Positions 49,990-58,307 of a stretch of 58,641 nt of DNA are shown piece after piece. The DNA comes from Actinoallomurus sp. GTDB taxonomy: Bacteria; Actinomycetota; Actinomycetes; Streptosporangiales; Streptosporangiaceae. The translations under genes were made by a program, and so were the position numbers. Position 1 is the stretch's first letter; every line of letters begins with the position of its first letter. The notes beneath the pieces are model-generated. The model saw only the letters and a list, made by a program, of their open reading frames with translations, was not told where the DNA came from and did not search any database. The stretch lies in NCBI GenBank assembly GCA_025964685.1, contig JAOPYG010000306.1, positions 1 through 58,641 of the forward strand. The letters run 5' to 3'.

Positions 49990-50973
49990 GTGAACAAAGA
50001 CGTACAGCGGCTGCGGGAGCCCGGGGCGTGGGTTCTGCTCGGATCGGTCGCACTACAGATCGTGTCAGGGTTGATCGGCCTGCTGGTCGGCAGGGGCCGG
50101 ACGCCGTTCACCTTCCAGGCATTCCAGTTCGTCACCGCGGACCAGTTCTTCACCGGCGTGACCGTCGCCGGCGTGGTGGTCGTCGCCGTGCTGCTGGTGA
50201 CCAGGCTCGGCGGCGCGCCGACCCGGCAGGCTCGCAGCGTCGTTCTCGGCGCCCTCATCGTGCTCGGCATCGTCGCGCTGATGGACATCGTCTGCATGCT
50301 CGCCGGCCTGGGTGCGGGAAGCGTCGACGCCGGCATCCTGCTGGACAGCGCGCTGACCGCCAAGGTCACCATGATCCTCTACGGCCTCGCGAAGCTGGCG
50401 GTCATCGCCGTCGCGGGCTACTACGTCCTCCACGTCTACCAGTCCTTCGCCCCGGCGGCGCAGGTGGGCGCGCCGTACCCCCAGCAGGGCTGGGGCCACC
50501 CCGGCGGGCAGCCGCCGTACGGTCAGCCCGCGTACGCCCCTCACCAGCAGCAGCCGGTCTACGGCCAGCCGCCGCAGCAGTACCCCCCGCAGGGCTACGT
50601 ACGGGCGCCGTACGGGCAGCCGGGCTACGGCCAGCCGGGTTACGGCCAGCCCGGCCAGGGACAGCCGGGTCCGGGTCAGCCGGGTCAGCCGGGTCAGCCC
50701 GGTTATGGCCAGCCTGGTCAGCCGCCGCAGCCGGGAGCAGCACGTCCGCAGCAGCCGCCGACTCCCCAGTGGGCGGAGAACGCCGCTCAGCCGTCGCAGC
50801 CCGGACCGACGACGGGTCCGCAGCCGCCCGTGCCGGACTCATCCCCGGAGGAGGAGCTCGAGGGCGAGTGGACCCGCGCGTACGGCGGTGACTCCACCAG
50901 ATCGGAGGACGACAAGCCGGAGACGCCTCCGTCGGACGGGTCGCCGTCCGATTCGTACCGGCCGCCGGAGTAA
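49990..50973 (+). CDS. Membrane protein with Pro/Gln/Gly/Tyr repeat tail
   Basis: 327 residues. Four membrane spans in residues 15-155 (VLLGSVALQIVSGLIGLLV, VTVAGVVVVAVLLVT, VLGALIVLGIVALMDIVCML, AKLAVIAVAGYYVLHVYQSF), then a 170-residue tail made of short repeats of the type YGQPG and PQQ, ending in an acidic Ser/Glu/Thr region. Repeats of this kind often mediate phase separation or protein-protein contact; no family is recognised. GTG 49990 has GGAG 8 nt before it. Placed between fbiA and whiB, on the strand opposite fbiA. No catalytic motif. Confidence 0.8.
   Translation: MNKDVQRLREPGAWVLLGSVALQIVSGLIGLLVGRGRTPFTFQAFQFVTADQFFTGVTVAGVVVVAVLLVTRLGGAPTRQARSVVLGALIVLGIVALMDIVCMLAGLGAGSVDAGILLDSALTAKVTMILYGLAKLAVIAVAGYYVLHVYQSFAPAAQVGAPYPQQGWGHPGGQPPYGQPAYAPHQQQPVYGQPPQQYPPQGYVRAPYGQPGYGQPGYGQPGQGQPGPGQPGQPGQPGYGQPGQPPQPGAARPQQPPTPQWAENAAQPSQPGPTTGPQPPVPDSSPEEELEGEWTRAYGGDSTRSEDDKPETPPSDGSPSDSYRPPE
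50611..50738 (+). repeat. In-gene tandem repeats encoding (Y)GQPG units
   Basis: Imperfect 9-15 bp units encode YGQPG, GQPG and PGQPG about ten times in succession in the tail of the membrane protein. The repeats are in frame, so copy number could change without breaking the gene. Confidence 0.8.
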
Positions 50974-51069
50974 CCGCCGAGGGCGGAAACACCCCCAGGG
51001 CAGGACGGAGCGCACTGTGCTCCGAGAAAGTCTTCTGTAACGTCCCCCTCGGTTCGAAATCGTGTCGCC

Positions 51070-51090
51070 GCAGGTCAGCGCGGTTTTTTT
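51070..51090 (+). terminator. Possible Rho-independent terminator with 7-T run
   Basis: A short CCGC/GCGG-type stem with a bulge leads into seven consecutive T (51084-51090), a rare feature in this GC-rich DNA. It lies about 95 bp after the membrane protein stop (50973) and before whiB. Confidence 0.35.
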
Positions 51091-51138
51091 AGTTTCGCTA
51101 GACCTTCGGCGCCCGATTCCGCTTGACGTCTACGGTCG

Positions 51139-51150
51139 TACACGCGTGTA
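51139..51150. promoter_or_regulatory. Perfect 12-bp palindrome TACACGCGTGTA upstream of whiB
   Basis: Self-complementary 12-mer about 90 bp before the whiB start, a candidate operator. The binding factor is not known to me. Confidence 0.4.
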
Positions 51151-51170
51151 ATTTCATGGGTGTAGTTCGG

Positions 51171-51202
51171 CGTCTTCCCGGGGGATAGTGACAGGGAAGA
51201 CG
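51171..51202 (+). promoter_or_regulatory. Inverted repeat CGTCTTCCC-N14-GGGAAGACG in whiB leader
   Basis: Perfect 9-bp arms (51171-51179 and 51194-51202) with a 14-nt loop, 38 nt before the whiB start. As RNA it would form a stable hairpin just upstream of the AGGAGG site; as DNA it could be an operator. Confidence 0.45.
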
Positions 51203-51239
51203 TGACCAGGGGGGCTCCACGGGGCTAGGAGGGTGCGCT

Positions 51240-51506
51240 ATGGGCAGCGAGGTGCTCATCCCGCTGGCGCACGGCACAGACGGTGAAGAGTTGGGCTGGC
51301 AGGAGCGCGCGCTGTGTGCGCAGACGGATCCGGAAGCGTTCTTTCCGGAGAAGGGCGGCTCCACTCGCGAGGCCAAGAAAGTGTGCCGCGCTTGCGATGT
51401 ACGTGCGGAGTGTCTGGAATATGCGCTCGGCCACGATGAACGTTTTGGTATTTGGGGTGGTCTGTCCGAACGCGAGCGGCGCAAGCTCAAGCGCGCCGCG
51501 GGCTGA
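51240..51506 (+). CDS. whiB: WhiB-family transcriptional regulator (WhiB/WhmD/WhiB2 subgroup)
   Basis: 88 residues. Four Fe-S cysteines C26, C49, C52, C58 (KVCRACDVRAECLEYAL), the G-I-W-G-G turn at 70-74, and basic tail ERERRKLKRAAG. WhiB proteins bind a 4Fe-4S cluster, contact sigma HrdB/SigA region 4 and control developmental or division genes together with WhiA; WhiB of Streptomyces and WhmD/WhiB2 of mycobacteria act in sporulation septation and division. The neighbourhood (fbiA-fbiB on one side, DUF5719 and DUF3499 on the other) supports this subgroup over other Wbl proteins. ATG 51240 has AGGAGG upstream. A hairpin and a palindrome lie in the 5' region. Confidence 0.95.
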   Translation: MGSEVLIPLAHGTDGEELGWQERALCAQTDPEAFFPEKGGSTREAKKVCRACDVRAECLEYALGHDERFGIWGGLSERERRKLKRAAG

Positions 51507-51733
51507 CGCCGCGGGCGGGCCGTACGCCTCGGGTGATTCACCGTCGCGACAGGCGTACCCGGCGGCCGCGGTGAACCCCGTGGCCGCCGATTCCGTGTTC
51601 GATCCATGTCCGAAACCGGTGTGACGGGGGAGCTCCACCGTCGGCTCTGCGGACAAGGCGTACACGAGGGGTGGCTTCGCGTATTCTGGTCAGCCGTGCC
51701 GGGCAGATGAGCCCGGTCCGGCTGACCACTCGG

Positions 51734-54727
51734 ATGAAGATATTGGCGCCCCAACTCGATCGCCACGTCGTCACAGCCGTCCTTGTCACGCATGATGGCG
51801 CACGCTGGCTGCCAGAGACGCTCAAGGCGCTGCTGACCCAGAGCCACCCCATCGACCGCCTGGTCGCGGCGGACACCGGCAGCACCGACGCCGGCCCCGC
51901 GATGCTGAGCGAGGTCGTCGGCGCGGGCAATCTCCTCACGTTGCCGGCCGGCACGCGTTACGCCGACGCGATCCGCGAGACGGTCGCCCATCCGGCGTCG
52001 AACATCGCCGTGCCCGCCCCCGAGGGTGGCTCCGGTGCCGACCGCGTCGAGTGGATCTGGCTGCTCCACGACGACTCGGCGCCCGCGCCCGACGCGCTGG
52101 AGCGCCTGCTCCGTACCGCCGAGAACCACGGGCCCGCGATGATCCTCGGCCCCAAGCTGCGTGACTGGGAGGACCGGCGCGTCCTGCTCGAGGCGGGGAT
52201 CGCCATCGACCGTACGGGCCGGCGCGAGACCGGGCTCGACCCGCAGGAGTTCGACCAGGGTCAACACGACACCATCCGCGAGGTGATGGCCGTCAGCACC
52301 GCGGGCATGCTGGTGCGCCGCGACGTCTGGGACGAACTCGGCGGGCTCGACCCCTCCTTCGGCCTGTTCCGCGACGACGTGGACTTCGGCTGGCGCGCCT
52401 ATGCCGCCGGCCATCGCGTGCTGATCGCCCCCGACGCCGTCGTGTTCCACGCCGAGGCGGCGACGCGGGGCGAACGCCAGGTGGCCTACTCCGCCGACGA
52501 CCGGCGCAGCGCGCTGCTCGTCCTGTTCGCGAACCTGCCGCTGTCGGCGCTCGCCCTCTCCCTGCCCTTCAACGTCGTCGCCTCGCTCGTGCGGGCGGCC
52601 TTCTTCGCCGCGTCCAGACGGCCCGGTGCCGCCGGCGGCGAGCTCGCCGCGCTGCGCGGTGCGCTGTTCCGCGCGCCGCGCCTGCGCCGGGCCCGCCGGC
52701 CTGGTCTGACCGCCAGTGGCGTCAACCGGTTCCAGCCGCGCTGGCCGACCCTGCGGCGGCTGCCGGACGTGTTCACCGGTCACCGGATTCCCCTGCCGTC
52801 GGCCGAGCCGGGGGTCCTGGCGCGCTGGCTCCGGCGCCCGGGCGTCCTGATGACGCTCGCGCTGGCCCTGGTCGCCCTGGTGGCCGAGCGAAGCCTGCTG
52901 GCCACCGGCGGCCGGCTCGGCGGCGGAGCGCTCGTACCCGCATGGGGCGGGGCGAGTGACCTGTGGGCGGAGTACCTCACCGGGTGGCATCCCGCGGGCC
53001 TGGGCTCCGGCACCGGAGCGCCGCCGTACGCCGGGGTGCTCGCCGTCCTCGCGACGCCGCTGCTGGGCAAGCCGTGGCTCGCCGTCCTCGTCGTCCTGCT
53101 CGCCGGCGTGCCGCTCGCCGGGCTCACCGCCTACACCGCCGCCCGCCGGCTCCGCGGCATCGGCGTCACAGTGGCGGTGTGGGCCGGCGTCACCTACGCG
53201 CTGCTGCCGGTCGCGACCGGCGCCATCGCGACGGGCCGGGTCGGCACCGTCGTGGTCCTCGTTCTGCTGCCGCTGATCGGCGTGTTCGGCGGCGACATGC
53301 TCAGAGAGCCGTCGCGGCACGCGGCGTGGGCGGCCGCGCTGCTCCTCACGGTAGCAATGGCGTTCGCGCCGCTGACCTGGCTCGTCGCCGTGCTCGTCGG
53401 CGTGCCCGCGAGGTACGCCCTCGGCGGTCACCGCCCCTACGCCGGCCGCCGTCTCGCCATCGCACTCGGGCTGCCCCCGCTGCTGCTCCTGCCGTGGACG
53501 CTGCGTCTGCTGGCTCACCCGGCGGAGTTCCTGGACGAGGCCGGTCTGCGGGCGGCCCTCGCGCGACCGGCAGCCGCGCACCTGGTCATGCTGAGTCCGG
53601 GTGGACCCGGCACACCTGCCTTCTGGGTCACCGCCGGTCTGGCGGTGACCGGGCTGGCCGCCCTGCTGCTGCCCCGGCGGCGGACGGTCGTCCTGACCGG
53701 CTGGCTGCTCGCGCTCGCCGGGCTTCTGGTGGCGATCCTGGTGCTCGCCCGCCCGGCCTGGCCCGGGGTGGCGCTGACGTTCGCCGCCGCGGGTGTCGTC
53801 CTCGCGGCCTCCGGCATGCTGCGCGGCGCGCTCGTGAGGCTACGGGCGCCGGATCTGCTCCCGCGTGCGGCCGCGCTCCTCGCGCTGGTGGCCGCGGCGT
53901 CGACGCCGGTGCTCGCCGCCGCCATGTGGATCCTCCACGGCGTGCACGGGCCGCTGTTCCGGCCGAATCCCGAGGCTTTTCCGCTGGTCGTCGAGTCACA
54001 CGTGACGAAGCCGCGCATGCTAGTCCTCTCCGGCCGGCCGGGCGGATCGGTCGCGGCGACCGTCCTGCGCGACCGCTCGCCGCTGCCGGGCGAGGAGAGC
54101 GTGCCGGCCCCCGACGCGGCGCGGAGGCACCTGCGCGCGGCCGTCGCCGGCCTCACCTCCGGCACCGGCGGCGCCTCGGCGCTGACCCGGCTCGGTGTCG
54201 GGTACGTCCTGGTGCCGAACCCCGGCCGCGATCCGCTGGCCGCCACCCTCGACGCCACGCCGGACCTCACCCGGCTGGGCCGCACTTCACGGTTCGGGCT
54301 CTGGCAGCCGGTCACGCCGGCCGGGCGGCTGATGCTCCTCAGCGGGCGAACGGTCACGCCGCTGGCCGCCGACGCGACCGACGCCAAGGTCCGCATCCCG
54401 CCGGGGACGGCGGGGCGCACACTGCTGCTCGCCGAGCCCGCGGACGGCGGCTGGCACGCCACCATCGACGGTCACCCGGCGCGGGCGCGGACGCTCGACG
54501 GCTGGGCGCAGGCCTATGACGTCCCGGCGTCCGGTGGCGCCTTCACACTGCACCGCGGCATGCTCCTGCGGCATCTGTGGGTGGCCGCGCAGGGGCTGGC
54601 ACTGCTGGTGGTCGCGCTGCTGGCGCTGCCGTCAGGGGAGTGGATCGAACGCCCGCGCGGTCGCCGCCGCCGCGGGGGCCACGCGCGTCCACGTGACCTT
54701 CCGGTGCTGAGCGGAGCGGAGACGTGA
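51734..54727 (+). CDS. Giant family-2 glycosyltransferase with polytopic membrane C-terminus
   Basis: About 997 residues from ATG 51734 (the frame opens at GTG 51671; ATG 51707 is another choice). GT-A domain (about 12-270): VTAVLVTHDGARWLPETLKA, ADTGSTDAG, WIWLLHDDSAPAPDALERLL (metal DDS), LGPKLRDWEDRRVLLEAG, AGMLVRRDVWDELGGLDPSF, DDVDFGWRAYAAGHRV. Then 12 or more membrane spans (about 275-740) and an extracytoplasmic C-terminal region ending with a span and a basic tail. Actinobacterial homologues next to whiB and DUF5719 share this build. Donor and acceptor are unknown; membrane part may help export. Its stop overlaps the next GTG (GTGA). Confidence 0.85.
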   Translation: MKILAPQLDRHVVTAVLVTHDGARWLPETLKALLTQSHPIDRLVAADTGSTDAGPAMLSEVVGAGNLLTLPAGTRYADAIRETVAHPASNIAVPAPEGGSGADRVEWIWLLHDDSAPAPDALERLLRTAENHGPAMILGPKLRDWEDRRVLLEAGIAIDRTGRRETGLDPQEFDQGQHDTIREVMAVSTAGMLVRRDVWDELGGLDPSFGLFRDDVDFGWRAYAAGHRVLIAPDAVVFHAEAATRGERQVAYSADDRRSALLVLFANLPLSALALSLPFNVVASLVRAAFFAASRRPGAAGGELAALRGALFRAPRLRRARRPGLTASGVNRFQPRWPTLRRLPDVFTGHRIPLPSAEPGVLARWLRRPGVLMTLALALVALVAERSLLATGGRLGGGALVPAWGGASDLWAEYLTGWHPAGLGSGTGAPPYAGVLAVLATPLLGKPWLAVLVVLLAGVPLAGLTAYTAARRLRGIGVTVAVWAGVTYALLPVATGAIATGRVGTVVVLVLLPLIGVFGGDMLREPSRHAAWAAALLLTVAMAFAPLTWLVAVLVGVPARYALGGHRPYAGRRLAIALGLPPLLLLPWTLRLLAHPAEFLDEAGLRAALARPAAAHLVMLSPGGPGTPAFWVTAGLAVTGLAALLLPRRRTVVLTGWLLALAGLLVAILVLARPAWPGVALTFAAAGVVLAASGMLRGALVRLRAPDLLPRAAALLALVAAASTPVLAAAMWILHGVHGPLFRPNPEAFPLVVESHVTKPRMLVLSGRPGGSVAATVLRDRSPLPGEESVPAPDAARRHLRAAVAGLTSGTGGASALTRLGVGYVLVPNPGRDPLAATLDATPDLTRLGRTSRFGLWQPVTPAGRLMLLSGRTVTPLAADATDAKVRIPPGTAGRTLLLAEPADGGWHATIDGHPARARTLDGWAQAYDVPASGGAFTLHRGMLLRHLWVAAQGLALLVVALLALPSGEWIERPRGRRRRGGHARPRDLPVLSGAET

Positions 54728-56301
54728 GCGCCGGATCGGCGTTCGCGCGGGTGCGCACCGCGCTCGGACCGGCGGCGCGCGCCGCGTTCCGGTTCGGCCG
54801 TGCCGTCCTGCGGGCGGCGTTCCGGCTCGTGCGCGCGACCACGCGGACGGTGCTCGCGTTCGCCGCGCGCCTGTCCTCGGCCGAGACCCGACCGCAGTGG
54901 ATGAACCGCCTGCCCGGCAACCGGTTCGCGCTCGCCGCCCTGGTCGTGCTGGCGCTGGTCGCGCTGTACGGTGTCGCGTCGTTCGCGCGCCCGGCCGCCT
55001 CCGCGCCACGCCGGAGCGTCGCTGTGCCGGTCACGTCGGCGTACGCCGCGTGCCCGGACACCCACGGTGCGCGGGTCAGCGCGGTCACGCCGCCCGGATC
55101 GCGCGGCCCAGGGAAGGCCTGGGTGGCAGGCACGCCCACCGTGCTCACCACCCCGGGTACCTCCTGGTCGGCCGACGTCACGAAGAACGCCGGACCATGG
55201 ACCTTCGGCGCGTACGGCTCGCTCGCGCCCGGCCTGACCGTGGAGCAGACCACCTCGGACGGCGGGCTGGCGGGCACCCGATGCCTCCAGCCCACGGCCG
55301 ACCTGTGGTTCGCGGGTCCCGGCCCCGGAGACGCCCACGACGTCGGCCTCTACCTCACGAACGTCGACGACCGCCCGGTGACGGCCATGGTCGCCGCGCT
55401 GAGCCCCGAGGGATCGATCGAGACGCCCGAGGGCCAGAACTACGTGCAGGTGAACCCCCACTCGACGCGGCTGGTCCAGGTCGGCGTGCAGGTCGAGGGC
55501 TTCGGCGAGGCGGCCGCGGGCACCAAGCTCATCGCGTTGCACGTGCACGCGATCACCGGGCGGATCGCGGCGGCCGTGCGCGTCCAGCGCAAGAAGGGCG
55601 CCGACTGGCTGCCCGCGACCGTCCCCGGCGACCAGGTCGTCGTGCCGGGCGTGCCGTCCGGCAACGGCCACCGGCGGTTGCTGATCGCGGTCCCCGGCCG
55701 CGACGAGGTCGGCGTCAGCGTGCAGGGCCTGTCGAAGGACGGTGCGTTCGCGCCCACTGGCGAGCGGACCCTGCAGGCTCCCGCACTGGCGGTGACGCCG
55801 TTCGACCTCGGCCTCGGCGGCAAGGCCGCCGCGCTCCGGCTCGTCTCCAACCGGCCGATCGTCGCGGCGATCGTGGCCGACGAGGGCGACGACTTCGCGG
55901 TCACCGCCGCGACACCGCCACTCGGCGCGACCGGGCACGGCGAACAGATCACACAAGGTGGCGGCATCGGCCTCGTCGCCGATGACCGCGACAAGACGAC
56001 CCTGCTGCTCACCGCGCCGGGACCGGCCGCCGTCGTCCGCCTCACCCAGATCATGGCGCAGGGCCCGACCGGGACGGCGCAGGACGTGAAGGTGCCGGCC
56101 GGCCGCACCGTCGAGGTGGCGATGCCGCCGCCCGCGGGCGCGGACGACTACGGCCTCACCATCGTCGTCCGGCCGGGTTCGGGCCCGGTGTACGCCGCCC
56201 GCCTTCTGAAGATCAAGAAGCGGGGCCTCACCGTGCTGCCGGTCCCGCCCGCGCGCATGTTCGCGCTGCTGCCGCCGGTCGCCGACGTGCCGCTTCCCTA
56301 G
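54724..56301 (+). CDS. DUF5719 family membrane-anchored protein
   Basis: 525 residues: N-terminal Arg/Ala-rich cytoplasmic segment (1-65), membrane span about 68-85 (ALAALVVLALVALYGVA), and a long extracytoplasmic part of beta-rich repeats with DLWFAGPGPGDAHDVGLYLT and STRLVQVGVQVEGFGEAA. It matches the actinobacterial DUF5719 family found beside large glycosyltransferases. Function unknown; position suggests a partner of the giant glycosyltransferase. GTG 54724 overlaps the previous stop. It ends 83 bp from the convergent methyltransferase gene. Confidence 0.82.
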   Translation: MSAGSAFARVRTALGPAARAAFRFGRAVLRAAFRLVRATTRTVLAFAARLSSAETRPQWMNRLPGNRFALAALVVLALVALYGVASFARPAASAPRRSVAVPVTSAYAACPDTHGARVSAVTPPGSRGPGKAWVAGTPTVLTTPGTSWSADVTKNAGPWTFGAYGSLAPGLTVEQTTSDGGLAGTRCLQPTADLWFAGPGPGDAHDVGLYLTNVDDRPVTAMVAALSPEGSIETPEGQNYVQVNPHSTRLVQVGVQVEGFGEAAAGTKLIALHVHAITGRIAAAVRVQRKKGADWLPATVPGDQVVVPGVPSGNGHRRLLIAVPGRDEVGVSVQGLSKDGAFAPTGERTLQAPALAVTPFDLGLGGKAAALRLVSNRPIVAAIVADEGDDFAVTAATPPLGATGHGEQITQGGGIGLVADDRDKTTLLLTAPGPAAVVRLTQIMAQGPTGTAQDVKVPAGRTVEVAMPPPAGADDYGLTIVVRPGSGPVYAARLLKIKKRGLTVLPVPPARMFALLPPVADVPLP

Positions 56302-56383
56302 CCGCCCCGCGATGCCGGTGGCGGGCTAGGTCGTGGCCGATGAATCCCTTTCCGGCTGCGCGAACGCCATTTATCAGACATGC

Positions 56384-57229
56384 CTAGGGGCGCCTGGCCA
56401 TCCATACGGCCCTCGTCGTACGGACCGAGAGGTCGTCGCGCCGCAGGACGCCGTCCGGCCCGTCGCCGTCGATGAGCGTGTCGAGCGTGGCCAGATCGTC
56501 CGCGCTCAACCGGTCGTCCAGGCCGGTCCGGGCGCGTCGCAGGGACGCCTGGGCGTAGCGGCCGGCGGAGGCGGGCAGCGGGGGCGTCAGTTCGATGGCG
56601 AAGGTCCGCTCGGCCTCGATGGTGAAGCCGGCCTTGGTCAGTCGTGAGCCCCAGTCGGAGCCGAGATGCGGCACATGGCCGGCCCGTATTTCGGCTAGGG
56701 CGGCATGGCAGCGCTCCTCGAGTCCAGGGCGGCCGAGGCCGACGTCGTCGGGCAGGAAGCGCGGGAAGGACTCCATCTCGGTCACGGCCAAGAGCCCGCC
56801 GGGGCGGAGCGTGCCGAAGACCTCGGTGAGGACGCGATCGGGATCTGCCATGTGGTGGAGGGACGAGGACGCCCAGACAAGGTCGACGGTGTCGATGGCC
56901 GGCCACGCCGCGTCGAGATCCGCCGGGACGGTGTGGATCCGGTCGGCCACGCCGAGATCGCGGGCCTTGTCCCTGAGGCGGTCCAGCAGTTGCGCCGACA
57001 GGTCCAGGGCGACCACGTCGGCCCCCTCGAAGCGCTGGACCAGGGCGAGCGCGCCGGTGCCGGTTCCGCTCCCCAGGTCGAGGATCCGGCGCGGATCGCC
57101 GGCCAGCTCGTGAACCCAGGTGATCACTTCGGACAGGAACGAGTGCAGTACCTCGGCATCCAGGTCCAGCACCTCGCCCAGTGCCGCTGAGTCGGTCTCG
57201 GCCGCGGGATGGTGGTGGTGGTTCTCCAT
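56384..57229 (-). CDS. Class I SAM-dependent methyltransferase
   Basis: 281 residues. SAM fold: RILDLGSGTGTGALALVQRF, DVVALDLSAQLLDRLRDKAR, DLVWASSSLHHMADPDRVLT and EVFGTLRPGGLLAVTEMESF. The N-terminus is His-rich (MENHHHHPAAETDS), possibly binding a metal. Substrate unknown. ATG 57229 with TAGAGT 6 nt before it, so probably leaderless. Divergent from the XRE-cupin regulator at 57277, 47 bp apart, a frequent arrangement in which the regulator controls the neighbour. Confidence 0.87.
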   Translation of the reverse strand: MENHHHHPAAETDSAALGEVLDLDAEVLHSFLSEVITWVHELAGDPRRILDLGSGTGTGALALVQRFEGADVVALDLSAQLLDRLRDKARDLGVADRIHTVPADLDAAWPAIDTVDLVWASSSLHHMADPDRVLTEVFGTLRPGGLLAVTEMESFPRFLPDDVGLGRPGLEERCHAALAEIRAGHVPHLGSDWGSRLTKAGFTIEAERTFAIELTPPLPASAGRYAQASLRRARTGLDDRLSADDLATLDTLIDGDGPDGVLRRDDLSVRTTRAVWMARRP

Positions 57230-57235
57230 GCCGCG

Positions 57236-57241
57236 ACTCTA
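57236..57241 (-). promoter_or_regulatory. Putative -10 of leaderless methyltransferase mRNA
   Basis: TAGAGT on the minus strand lies 6 nt before ATG 57229. Its last base begins the palindrome ATGCGCGCAT (57241-57250), so a repressor there could block it. Confidence 0.5.
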
Positions 57242-57263
57242 TGCGCGCATTGCGCCACTGGCA

Positions 57264-57269
57264 TAGCAT
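57264..57269 (+). promoter_or_regulatory. Putative -10 of leaderless XRE-cupin mRNA
   Basis: TAGCAT lies 7 nt before ATG 57277, with no Shine-Dalgarno. Confidence 0.45.
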
Positions 57270-57286
57270 CTTGCGTATGACGCAAG
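57270..57286. promoter_or_regulatory. Operator-like palindrome CTTGCGT-ATG-ACGCAAG over the start codon
   Basis: Perfect 7-bp arms (57270-57276 and 57280-57286) centred on the ATG of the XRE-cupin gene. Between the divergent genes there is also the palindrome ATGCGCGCAT (57241-57250) and a TTGCGC half-site at 57250-57255. Together they look like a regulatory site for the divergent pair, probably bound by the XRE protein itself. Confidence 0.6.
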
Positions 57287-57846
57287 ACGGGGATCTCGAC
57301 GCTCTCGTGCGCAAGCGGATCAGGGGGCTGCGCATGGCCTGCGGCTGGTCACTCGACGACCTCGCCGGCCGCTGCTACCTGAGCCCCTCCACACTCAGCC
57401 GGATCGAGACGGGCCACCGGCGGATCGCCCTCGACCAGCTGGCACCGATCGCCCGGGCCCTCGGCACCACCCTCGACCAGTTGGTGGAGTCGGTCGATGA
57501 CGACGACGTGGTGATCAGGCCGCACCGCGATGTGGCACGGGGGGTGACCACCTGGATGCTGACCCGGGAGCCCGGCGTAACGGTGGCCAAGATGCGTGTC
57601 ACCAAGCCGGCACCTCCGCACGACGCCCACGAGCTGCGGGTCCATCCCGGCAGGGACTGGTTCACCGTGCTGTCCGGAACCATCACGCTCCAACTGGGCG
57701 AGCGGACGATCCTGGTGGAGGCCGGTCAGGCGGCGGAGTTCTCCACGATGATTCCCCACGCCTTCGGCGCCCACGACGGCCCGGCGGAGATCCTGTGCAT
57801 CCTCGACCGCGACGGGCAACGCACCCATCTCAACCCCTCGCCGTGA
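57277..57846 (+). CDS. XRE-family regulator with C-terminal cupin domain
   Basis: 189 residues. Helix-turn-helix at about 9-65 (RIRGLRMACGWSLDDLAGRC, LSPSTLSRIETGHRR), and a cupin at about 105-180 (RVHPGRDWFTVLSGTITLQL, PHAFGAHDGPAEILCIL). Such regulators bind a small ligand in the cupin barrel and repress neighbours. Start ATG 57277 begins the family N-terminus and is nested in a palindrome; the frame extends upstream to 57181 without support. Divergent from the methyltransferase; the two are probably a regulator-target pair. It ends 5 bp from the convergent metallopeptidase-fold gene. Confidence 0.9.
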   Translation: MTQDGDLDALVRKRIRGLRMACGWSLDDLAGRCYLSPSTLSRIETGHRRIALDQLAPIARALGTTLDQLVESVDDDDVVIRPHRDVARGVTTWMLTREPGVTVAKMRVTKPAPPHDAHELRVHPGRDWFTVLSGTITLQLGERTILVEAGQAAEFSTMIPHAFGAHDGPAEILCILDRDGQRTHLNPSP

Positions 57847-57851
57847 GCGCT

Positions 57852-58307
57852 CTAGTCGTCGGGGGAGTCGTAGGTGGGGTCGATGGACTCCGGCGAGAGG
57901 CCGAGCAGGTCGGCGACCTCCTCGACCATGAGCTCGCGGATGAGCCGGGCCCGGTCGCGCTCGTCGTCTCCGCCCCTCGCCTCGACCGGGCGGCGGTGGA
58001 TGACGATCCGGGCCGGTCTGCCGTCCGCGGCGGGCACCAGGCGGCTCAGCGGTACGGTGTCCGGCGTGAGGGTGTGCGGCTCGATCGAGGGCACCTCCTC
58101 GACCGCGAACTCCACCCCGGCCAGCTGCCGGCTCCAGCGCTGCTCGAGCCGGTGTGCCTCGTCGCGGACGAGCTCGTCGAAGCGTTCGGCGCGCGTGCGG
58201 GAGATCGGGGCCTCCGCCGGTGCGAGCGGCCCGCGCATCCCGCGGCCACGTCGGTCACGGCGGCGCGTGCCGGAGCCTGTCACGCGTGATCGCACGTCTT
58301 CGAGCAT
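57852..58307 (-). CDS. Metallopeptidase-fold protein (zincin-like, DUF1025 type) lacking HExxH
   Basis: 151 residues. Central fold: RFDELVRDEAHRLEQRWSRQ, LAGVEFAVEEVPSI, RIVIHRRPVEA and RARLIRELMVEEVADLLGLS. In typical zincin-like members the last helix carries HExxHH followed by FG; here the matching positions read E129, E130, x, x, D133, L134 with G136 conserved, so zinc hydrolysis is doubtful. Actinobacterial homologues near DUF3499 (Rv3259-like) seem to share this, from memory. ATG 58307 or ATG 58238 could start it; the N-terminal 30 residues are basic. Convergent with the XRE-cupin gene; divergent from DUF3499. Confidence 0.8.
   Translation of the reverse strand: MLEDVRSRVTGSGTRRRDRRGRGMRGPLAPAEAPISRTRAERFDELVRDEAHRLEQRWSRQLAGVEFAVEEVPSIEPHTLTPDTVPLSRLVPAADGRPARIVIHRRPVEARGGDDERDRARLIRELMVEEVADLLGLSPESIDPTYDSPDD

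Noticed and set aside
50611-50738. Short regular repeats considered as CRISPR
   Set aside because: Units are 9-15 bp, in frame, without unique spacers; they encode a low-complexity tail.
51098-53581. 827-codon minus-strand frame across whiB and the giant glycosyltransferase
   Set aside because: Antisense shadow; both plus-strand genes are strongly recognised.
56306-56326. CCCGC/GCGGG hairpin between DUF5719 and methyltransferase genes
   Set aside because: Only 5 bp of stem with a 10-nt loop; too weak to call a terminator in DNA of this composition.
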